64,000 nucleotides of DNA, from the NCBI GenBank assembly GCA_030248225.1, contig JASANE010030290.1:1-64000 (forward strand), in the 5' to 3' direction. Below the pieces are notes generated by a model. That model did no database searches and was not told the origin of the DNA. It saw only the letters and a list, made by a program, of their open reading frames with translations. This document shows positions 55,195 to 64,000 of the stretch, one piece after another (position 1 is the first letter of the stretch; each line of letters begins with the position of its first letter). The stretch is from Trileptium ribeirensis. Taxonomy: Eukaryota > Nematoda > Enoplea > Enoplida > Thoracostomopsidae. A program made the position numbers and the translations under genes.

Positions 55195-56370
55195 TTTACC
55201 GGAACTTTCCTTTTAAACTGTATCCGGAAACGGAACCTGGTCTTCGAAACTTATATATAGTGGAACAGATGAAGGATGAAATGAAGGCACACTGGGTTTA
55301 AGATGGTATTAAATATAAATTTTACGTTAAACTTAATGTATTGTGATGACATTATTGCCTCTATGGGATTTTGAAGAGACTGAAGAAGCTGAAATATTTA
55401 TCAATCAAGATGTCGGTTTTTTGGATTCCTATGGAAAATGCCTTTGCGCAGTACAGGCTTGCGTAAACTGCTTCAAACTGAATGTTCTTGTAACGCATGG
55501 ACCAGACTATTTTGCTCTGCCTCCAATCGCCTCTCATTACTAGACGCAATTCGTTACATGTTATTTCGTAGGAAACTTTAATTTCTTAGCTTATACGGTT
55601 CTAGAAGAAAATATAAAGGTATACTATAATTTTATGATAGATGACCAGGGACATTGTTCATTCTAGCACTGGGCAACCAATGCCCCTAAGTTAGTGATGA
55701 TGATTTTTGAGCGGAGCGAAGCGAAGCGTTTTTATTTTCTGTCTGGGATTAAAAAGGTCGATGTCCGTCCGTTCGTTCGTTCGGTCCGGCGGATCTCAAG
55801 AACCACTGAACCTATTTTAAAAAACTTTTTTGTTTGAAAGCCTGCCATGTCAGAGTGTGCACCTGATACGTATTTGGGATTAAAAAATTTTGAGTGGTTA
55901 ATTAGTAATTAGCTAATTAGTTAAGCTTATGCAGCTAAAATAGAGAATTTTGCAATATTTGTGTTATTTATTGAAATAGAATCGTTTCGATCAAACCATT
56001 ATAGGGTTTTTGGGTCGAAGAATTCAAATATAATATTTTTACCAATGATAAAGCCCTATGCCCTATGCAATGTAGTTATTTGAAGAACATAAAATTGAGT
56101 ACATTCGTAATCCCACAGCCCAAGCTCCGCTCACAAATATAGTTCCACTACCGACTAGTAGTGAGTGATGATGATTAGTTAGTTATGATGATGATTTTAT
56201 GATTAGAATACTACAAATGAGACAAACTTTGATACTGACAGTTTCAATCCATACAGTTCGTTCCCAACAACGCAATGTTTGGTTGCTTTGTAGATATGTT
56301 ACTTTACTCCAATGTAAGCTTATTACAGAGTTTACCAATGTAACAAACTCCTACCGGGTGAAAATGAAAA
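55195..56370 (+). mobile_element. hAT-family element, mirror copy in arm 2
   Basis: Mirror of 51,000-52,175, including the same 0.5-kb insertion (about 55,700-56,190). The shared insertion shows that the duplication into a palindrome came after it. Confidence 0.7.
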
Positions 56371-57299
56371 ATTCTTACAGAAATTGTGTTCTACTTACGT
56401 TTCACAGTGTAATTTGCTGAGTTGCTTTTTTGTTTGGTTGTGTTGAAACTTGATCGATGTGTATATAACGTATGATTGCACAATACATGAAGCAAGAAAT
56501 GTGGACAATTTTATGAAATAAAACCAACCAGAGAAAAATATTCGAAAGTTAAGGTAAAAAATAACCTTGCTTTCGTGAAGGGTAATAAAATGGCGCAAAA
56601 ACCCACATTTTGACCCCTCACCCCGGAACCAGACCCCAAATCAAAAAAAAACAATCGGGGATGTTGTACATGGTAAATCGATATGCCGGTTCGAATAAGG
56701 CCAAGATCATGAAAATTGGTAAAGTCGTTCCTGAGTTATATCCGATCACACACACACACAGACGGAACTTGAAAGATTTCGCCCCTGCAACACACAATCT
56801 CCACTACGTTTCACTACTTTTTGATTATAACAACTGATGTATTGTACTGTAGTTGGCCACTAGCAAGAACTGCTGAGATTACTTCGTCTCCACCTTTGCA
56901 AGTGCTAAAAGCAACTATAAATTTAGTTTCTTTAATAATTTTTATATTTATGGTTTTTTATAACATTTTCCAAATCGCTCAGTTTTATTATTAAGAGCCT
57001 AAGATTCGAGCCTAACTTACTATCAGAAGAGACGAGACCTGCTTGTTTAAATCGACAGCCGAACCGAGCCGGACATTATTTAGAAAGAACCGAGCCAGAG
57101 CCTGAAAATTTGGTTCTTTCTCATCTCACTGATGCTTTGTATATCATTGGCATAAGACTAAATTTAAATATGTGTTCATCTTTAAATCTATATTACACAA
57201 CACTGACCTTATACTCTAGTCGAGTCTGTGTTAGTGTTGGGCAACAGTTGTGAAAGCCGTCGGCCAGCCTTGAATCTTGTCATGTTTATATATATACGT

Positions 57300-57800
57300 A
57301 ACATGATTGTTTATTATTAAACGAGTATGCGGATTCAACGTCGGTCGTCACCCAGTACTAAATATAGTACAGTCTTACTATGGTTCCGCGCCTAGGCGTA
57401 GCATTCGCCACTTTTGCTGTTTCTTTGCATGCCGTGCAAAACCTTGCAATGCAATTCGATTTTCGTATCGTACTTATTATTAAACGAGTATGCGGATTCA
57501 AAGTCGGTCGTCACCCAGTACTAAATATAGTACAGTCTTACTATGGTTCCGCGCCTAGGCGTAGCATTCGCCACTTTTGCTGTTTCTTTGCATGCCGTGC
57601 AAAACCTTCCAATGCAATTCGATTTTCGTATCGTACTTATTATTAAACGAGCATGCGGATTCAAAGCTGGTCGTCGCCCAGCACTAAATATGGTACAGTC
57701 TTACTATGGTTCCGCGCCTAGACGTAGCATTCGCCACTTTTGCTGTTTCTTTGCATGCCGTGCAAAACCTGTCAATGCAATTCGATTTTCGTATCGTACT
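57300..57800. repeat. 163-bp tandem array, three copies, arm 2
   Basis: Mirror of 49,560-50,060, with starts (ATGGTTCCGCGCCTAGGCG) at 57,380, 57,543 and 57,706. Copy number is the same in both arms. Confidence 0.9.
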
Positions 57801-58319
57801 AAGCTTCTTGGCAGTCAGCCGTCCATTTGCCGTCGCCCAGCCGTTGTGCGCCCGGTCGGTGGTTCAGACGTCGACCCGCGGTGAGGCCGGCCGTTGACCA
57901 TCAACCGACCTGCCGTTTGACTTCAAAACTAGCCGTTGCTCAACGTTACTCCGTTACGCACTTTTTGGAATCTCTAACGAGAACTTTTATCATTATTATG
58001 TGATGTGGTGTGACAAAATATTAATTTGTTCGTTATTCACACATAACTTTTAACAATTAATACAAGAATTTTGCATTTAAATGTCATCTATATACTGTAA
58101 TGCATCGGAGTAATGCTGTGTCCTATACAATGTTACTGCAGGACAGTGTTTCGGAGTATAAGATGTTTATTTTTTGAAATGTTTTATGTGTAATGTAATG
58201 AACGTTTCCGGGGATCATGAAAAGTTTATCCCGACCTTTATAATTAGTAATATCCCAAGCGTGGGTGAAAAGGCGCGAGCGTGGTTTCATCATTAGGTCA
58301 TTTTTAATCACCTGTAACA

Positions 58320-59420
58320 GGCCGTGTTTGATGTATTTATACAACCCTAAAACCTCTTGAACTCTGAAACCAATGAAAATACTAAAACCTCGTCGACCCT
58401 AAACCAATCGAAAACAACTGACAACGCATCAAGTATTTGTACTGGTTTGTAGATTACCAAATCATCGTATTCAGCGTATTGCAGAATGTATATAGACAAT
58501 TCTTGATGACCTGTGCGCAATACGTAACTAAAACAACTGAAGACAATATGGTCTCCAGATCGGGTTCATTGACCCTAACCCCATTGAAAAGTCATGAAAT
58601 ATGCGCGCTGGGCTCTATATAACCAAATCATTGTATTAAGCATATTTAACGAAAAACCCGTATATAGACTATTTTTGATGCAGTGTACTGAACTACTGAA
58701 GACCGGTTGTATTCTGGATACCGACGTTCATTGACCCTAAACCCAATGAAAACGCCTGAAAAGGCATAAAATACTATATGGTGCTGTATACTACGTATGT
58801 AACCAAACCATCGTATTCAGCCTACCGAAAAACCTATGTAAAAATTCTTGACGACCCTAAATCCATTGAAAACCCACGAAATATGCTGGTAGATAACCAA
58901 AACTTTGTATTCATGCTTCAAAGATATTGATTATTCTTGATGACCTGCACGCAATACATTATCATACAAATGAAAGTGCACTAGATTTTGGAAATCGGGT
59001 TTGTCGATCGTAAAACCCTTGAAACCCTATGGAGAAGTATAATATAGTCCTGTTGGACTATATATAGCACAACATGCTATTCAGCGTGCTTGATAACCTT
59101 ATAGGCGCTCATTGTAAGGTAAAAACAGTAATAACACTGCGAAATTTGAACAATCGCTATTTCTGGTAATGGGTTGACGAACCATATTCTGGCCTACAGC
59201 GGCTCAGGGAGTGGTCCCGGAAAAAAGTCGTGCTGCATAATTGTAGATTTCGATGAATTAATTTCAATACTGGTCACTATTTTTCGATGTGAAGCGCCTG
59301 CCGCGAGATATGGGCTGCGAAACACTTGTACTCGTATAACGAGATGTGCAAAGAACCCTTAAAAAAATTTTGCCATTTCGACTCGGAAGACGGGTCGAAT
59401 CATTTCACGTGCAACTAAAG
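58320..59420. repeat. Mirror of arm-1 degenerate arrays
   Basis: 58,320-59,030 mirrors 48,300-49,060. 58,980-59,400 is the dispersed family also found in the CCT intron at 14.4-14.77 kb. Confidence 0.7.
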
Positions 59421-59875
59421 GGCACTTCGTCATCTTTGCTATCGAACAAAAAATGTCGAAATCCGTACATTCAAAAATAAGGTATGTGATAATAATAGCG
59501 ACAGACATAAAAGAAATTTTCACGATTTTTCCCGTAGTACGCTCCATTTCAATTAGGGGGAACTTTGACATGACTACCAAAGGTCGTCAAAAAAAGCTGC
59601 TGTTCAATTCTGAGCCCAGGCTAAGCTAAGACTGAAAGGGGTAAAAGCTTATACGATCGTCCTAAGGGCAAAAGTTGACATGATCCCGTATCGCACACGA
59701 ACAAAGGCAAGCTTTCTATTGTTTTCTTCAGACGATATTATTCTTGTTTTGAATATTGGAGCCTATATTTAGACATTAATGCACATAGTAAGCATATAAC
59801 GGTTTACGTTGTCAAACAGCAAATCCATATATTCGCAAAGGTAAACGTCGTTAGTCCATAATATTTTACCGTTAA

Positions 59876-60133
59876 ATGGCATCGGGAAGTGGCCCAGTCT
59901 CGCCGTCGATTCGTGCTCGTAAACGGCGTGGAATATCGGAACAAAGCACTGCCAGCGGCGGCGGCACATCCTCCTCTAACGGGGCACCACAGATTGATAT
60001 TGTGGTCGATAGTTGCTCGTTTATTCGTGATTACGATCGTCCGTCAGATCGGCAAACCATGAACGTCAACGACGACGATCTGGATAATTATTCTGGTGGT
60101 AGTGCAGGATTATACAGCAGGCCCAAATTGTCG
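59876..60133 (+). CDS. Exon-like ORF, arm-2 copy, candidate N-terminal CCT exon (inverted)
   Basis: ATG at 59,876, 86 codons, then a GTAGGC donor at 60,134 in phase 0. Sequence MASGSGPVSPSIRARKRRGI, SEQSTASGGGTSSSNG, a Val/Asp-rich middle, DDDLDNYSGGSAGLYSRPKL S. The early basic cluster RARKRR resembles the nuclear signal near the start of vertebrate CCT (ARKRRK). The phase-0 end would join the phase-0 start of CCT exon 18,703-18,937, and LYSRPKLS before [10 protein letters not shown] is plausible for that region. However, this copy points away from CCT. It could be a duplicated exon, or the first exon of a different gene running to the right. It is GC-richer than its surroundings and fully open. 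Confidence 0.45.
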
Positions 60134-60239
60134 GTAGGCAGATTGTTTTTTGTTATTTTGCATTACTGCTAACTTTATAATCGTAATCGATATGGAATAC
60201 TAAGTATTTAAAAGCGTACGTACGTACAAGTCTCTCAGA

Positions 60240-60860
60240 TCATGGCAAAGTATTTTACAAGTTAGATGTGCATAGTGTAGACAGAGATGATGTGAAGGAT
60301 TTGTTTGTACGAACGTACAGCAACTTGTTTAAACTCGTGCTACCGCATTGGTTTGACCTCCTCGCAGCCGTGCGTGCAAATCTTTGAACGCACAATTGAC
60401 TATGCTATATACTAGTAGCTCGCAAGAGACGATGAAACGGAGTGAGCGTGGTTTCGTCAAGTGGTAATTTTGTGAAATCTCTTGTAACATGCTTTGTGTG
60501 ATAGATATTTACTACACTAAAACCTCCGTAACTCTGAAGCCATTCAAACCCCTACAACCTCGTCGACTCTAAAGCCATAAAAACTGAAAACACGCGGAGT
60601 ATTCGTGCTAGTCTCTAGATAACCGCCCTATCGTATATGCAGACAATTCTTGACGTCCTGTACACAATAAGTATTTAACTAAACTACTGAAGACAGACTA
60701 TAGTTTGGCAATCTGATTGATTGAGCCTAAATGCATTGGAAAAACCTTCAAACGTATTAAATATTCGTGTTGGACTCTAGATATTCAAAACATCGTATAG
60801 AGCGTACCAAAATATTTATATAGACCATTACTGATTCTCTGCAAGCAGGGAATAACCGGT
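60240..60860 (+). repeat. 0.6-kb direct duplicate within arm 2 (partner 62,540-63,160)
   Basis: Mirrors 46,500-47,120. It holds the same CTCGTGCTACCGCATTGGTT and CTATAGTTTGGCAATCTGAT blocks, and ends at a CAGGGAATAACCGG-type hAT end near 60,848. Confidence 0.8.
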
Positions 60861-60999
60861 GTCAATCTGGTAAAACCATTCCTTTTAAGAGATTGTTCAA
60901 CAAATTCTTAAAAAGGATATTGCGAAAACACACAATTTTCAAACAGACAGTTTGTTAGTTAAATTATTAGCTATGTAATCACATATTACCAGCTATGTA

Positions 61000-61750
61000 A
61001 CCATAACCTATTAGCTATGTAACCTAACATATTGGTAGAAAAAATGAATTCAGCGTGCTCCAATTTTTTTATTACTTTACGACTATTTGTTTAAGGGTTA
61101 TTCTAATATAAATTATTAACGATGTAATTATAACATATTAGCTATGTAATTTAGCTTAATATTGATAGCAAAAATGAAATGAGCGTACTCGAAAACCCAT
61201 ATATATTTATTTCTGTTGCTTTACGAGTATTAGCCAAAAAGTTATTGTAACATATATTATTAGCTATATAACCATAGCCTATTAGCTATGTTAGCTAGCC
61301 CAATATCGGTAGCAAAAATGAAATCAGCATCCTCGAAAAACTATATATCTGTGTTCTTTATTATTTTAAGACTTGTTATTCTAATATAAACGCATAGATT
61401 ATTATTAGCTATGTAGCCACATCTTATTAGAAATACAACCCCGTCAATTTAAGCATTATAAGTGAATTCAGCATTAGCAGAATACCTATAGTTACATACT
61501 TCTTGTTACTTTATGAGTATTAGTTAAAAATTATTCTTGTATAACATATAATTATTAGCTATGTAATTACAGCTTATTAACTATGTAACCTAGCTTATTT
61601 TAAGTACAATAAATGAAATCAACGTAGTTCAAAACCCATAATTATAAGTTTTTGTTACTTTATGACTGTTAGTTGAGAAGTTATTAAAGTATAACTTATA
61701 TATTATTAGCTATGTATTAACTATATATATATATGTACTTAAAAGCCCAT
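61000..61750. repeat. Mirror of the TTACATAGCTAATA array, arm 2
   Basis: Reads TAGCTATGTAA repeatedly; about five units of about 155 bp mirroring 45,500-46,440. Confidence 0.8.
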
Positions 61751-63160
61751 TTTCTACCATTATAAATCCATGGGATTCTGCGTTACGCCGTTATTAGCTT
61801 CTTATACCAATTTTAACTAATACTGCCATTTAAAATTTTAAGTCATCATTTTATCTATGACCATTGAATTTCAAAAATATAATCAGCCCAAATACAGCTA
61901 ATTATACACACTTCTGTGTGGAAGAGTTTTTGCACACAGTTTTGTTTGAAAATAATAAACATTAGAAACAAAACTCAAAGAGATCCGCAAAATACAACAT
62001 TATCCGCAATTAGAAAACAATAGAGTGATAGCTGATTTGTTGCGTTCACGATTTATGTACCTCCCATCTTATGCGCCATAGTGTTCATTAGCCCACACAA
62101 AGTATGTGATTGTAGTATATTTTCAATAGACAATAATTAATAAGTTTAATATTTATGGTTCTATAATACAGAATACATAACTACTGGAATTTTTTGTATT
62201 GATATGATTGTGACTATAGCGATACCGCTTTATAATACAGCTTATTTTAAGTTTCAAAGCACTACAACGAATACGTATGTGTTTAATAATTAATTAGAAA
62301 AATATATAAGCATAAATATGGTCTATATGTGCGTCAAGAGAAGACAGACAATGCTTATGTCACAGTCATACCTTGAATGCATAAGAAAGTATGGATGTGT
62401 ACGCGTTTGTAAACGGCCGAAACGTTTTTACCTTATCACCATGATACCACCTCCACGTATGTGGAGGGGGTAAAACCAGCAACCGGGAAGAGGGACGGTG
62501 AGGGGGTAAAACGCCCATTTTTCATCTACTTACGTACAAGTCTCTCAGATCATAGCAAAGTATTTTACAAGTTCGATGTTAGGTAGTGTAGACAGAGATG
62601 ATCTGAAGGATTTGTTTGTACGAACGTACAGCAACTTGTTCAAACTCGTGCTACCGCATTGGTTTGACCTCCTCGCAGCCGTGCGTGCAAATCTTTGAAC
62701 GCACAATTGACTATGCTTTATACTAGTAACTCGCAAGAGACGATGAAACGGAGTGAGCGTGGTTTCGTCAAGTGGTAATTTTGTGAAATCTCTTGTAACA
62801 TGCTTTGTGTGATAGATATTTACTACACTATAACCTCCGTAACTCTGAAGCCATTGAAACCCCTACAACCACGTCGACTCTAAAGCCATAAAAAACTGAA
62901 AACGCGCGAAGTATTCGTGCTAGTCTCTAGATAACCGATCTATCGTATATGCAGACAATTCTTGACGTCCTGTACACAATAAGTATTTAACTAAACTACT
63001 GAAGACAGACTATAGTTTGGCAATCTGATTGATTGAGCCTAAATGCATTGGAAAACCCTGCAAACGTATTAAATATTCGTGTTGGACTCTAGATATTCAA
63101 AACATCGTATAGAGCTTACCAAAATATTTATATATACCATTATTGATTCTCTGCAACCAG

Positions 63161-64000
63161 AGAATAACCGGCTCTTGCAACTTAAACCTACCGGAACCAG
63201 CAACTGGAGCCGTGGATTTGAACCTTATTTATCGATCAAGATTTCGGTTTTTTTATTTCGAGCGGAAAATTTTTTCCCCGTACAAGTTTGCGTAATCGAA
63301 CTGAATGTTCTTGTAAACGCATGAAGCGAAGACTAGACAATTTTGCTCTGTCTCCAGTCGCTTCCCTTTACTACACATACCTTCGTTGCATGTCGTTCCG
63401 TATCGTATCAATATCGGAAATATTAAGCTATTGGTTTATGTTGTTCTGAAAGAAGATAAAAAGGTATACGATAATTTTCTGATTGTTGGCCAGAGGTATT
63501 GTTCAGGGTAGCATTGGACAACCATTGCCCATCAGTTAGATGATGATGATTTTCTGATCAGAATGGTATACATGAGACAAACTGTGATACTGTTCGCACA
63601 TTTTCAATACATACAGTTCGTTCCCAAGAACGCAGTTTCTGGCTGCTTTGCAGATATGTTACTTTACTCCAATGTAGACATTATAAAGTTTACAAGTGCA
63701 CTAGCTGGTGCTTCACGCAATCTGTATTAGCCAAGCTTAAAGCTAAGAAGTATTTCAATATTCCCTACCCTATTATCATAGTCTTATTTTTAATGCCGCC
63801 CAAATTACCTAAATTTTTGCTTAACAATAATCGCTTTTTCATCCATTTTTCAGAATTATTGTCTAACGTTTTAAACATATTCAAAACTTATTCGCAACAT
63901 AAAATTTATTCGAAAACATGCTAATTTATAGCCTTGTTTTTGCCAGTAGCTGCCCCCCCAGGATTTGCGCCAATGTCTATTATGTATATATACGTATAAA
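63161..64000 (+). mobile_element. hAT-family element cut by the window end, arm 2
   Basis: Starts CAGAGAATAACCGGCTCTTG at about 63,160 and mirrors 43,311-44,161. Its right end should lie about 0.26 kb past the window if it matches arm 1. Confidence 0.75.

Larger units (their letters stand above)
43311..63999. repeat. Giant inverted repeat (palindrome), arms about 10.2 kb, reaching the window end
   Basis: Arm 1 (43,311 to about 53,548) is the reverse complement of arm 2 (about 53,838 to 63,999). Paired coordinates sum to about 107,310 at the outer end and about 107,385 near the centre; the drift reflects indels. Examples of pairs: 44,840 with 62,480; 47,475 with 59,876; 50,776-50,979 with 56,395-56,598; 52,500 with 54,885. 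Inner segments look nearly identical, and outer ones have visible substitutions and small indels. The spacer of about 290 bp holds a single hAT right end. Pairing holds to base 63,999, so the true end lies outside. Confidence 0.95.

Overview
The window comes from an AT-rich, intron-containing animal genome, most likely an invertebrate. The signs are GT-AG introns in a conserved housekeeping gene, a CsRn1/Kabuki-like Ty3/gypsy element, CR1/jockey-type LINEs, hAT and Tc1/mariner-type non-autonomous elements, a tRNA-derived SINE and many tandem arrays. I cannot name the species. The base pairs are mostly repeats, and very little is functional coding sequence.

Layout. 1-1480: a GC-richer pair of overlapping ORFs encoding a frameshifted NADAR domain joined to an SGNH/GDSL-like hydrolase domain, followed by an AATAAA signal. 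4012-5255: about 33 copies of a 37-bp satellite with a three-unit higher-order pattern. 5.3-12 kb: gene-free sequence with hAT ends, MITEs and diverged repeats. 12,087-18,937 (minus strand): six exons of choline-phosphate cytidylyltransferase (CCT/PCYT1), with introns carrying a MITE, a hAT element and diverged repeats. 22,098-28,328: a decayed Ty3/gypsy retrotransposon with both LTRs, a 4-bp target duplication and a SINE inside its 3' LTR. 28.6-33.8 kb: four unrelated tandem arrays close together. 34,441-35,635: a complete non-autonomous hAT element with an 8-bp target duplication. 38.1-41.7 kb: two broken LINEs in the same orientation. 43.3-64.0 kb: an inverted repeat (palindrome) with arms of about 10.2 kb around a spacer of about 0.29 kb, still paired at the last base of the window.

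Two observations stand out. First, the pol reading frame of the gypsy element continues after the integrase GPY/F module into a clear PWWP domain and stops 14 bases before the 3' LTR. This is the position where chromoviruses carry a chromodomain. A PWWP there would be a built-in chromatin reader, comparable in logic to host LEDGF/p75 tethering of lentiviral integrase. Second, each arm of the giant palindrome holds one copy of an exon-like ORF with an ARKRR basic cluster and a phase-0 donor. The arm-1 copy lies upstream of CCT on the same strand, so the missing first exon of CCT may sit inside the palindrome. The arm-1 copy is frameshifted, while the arm-2 copy is open but inverted.

Limits: all alignments were done by eye. 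Percent identities, family assignments and repeat boundaries are approximate unless exact coordinates are given.
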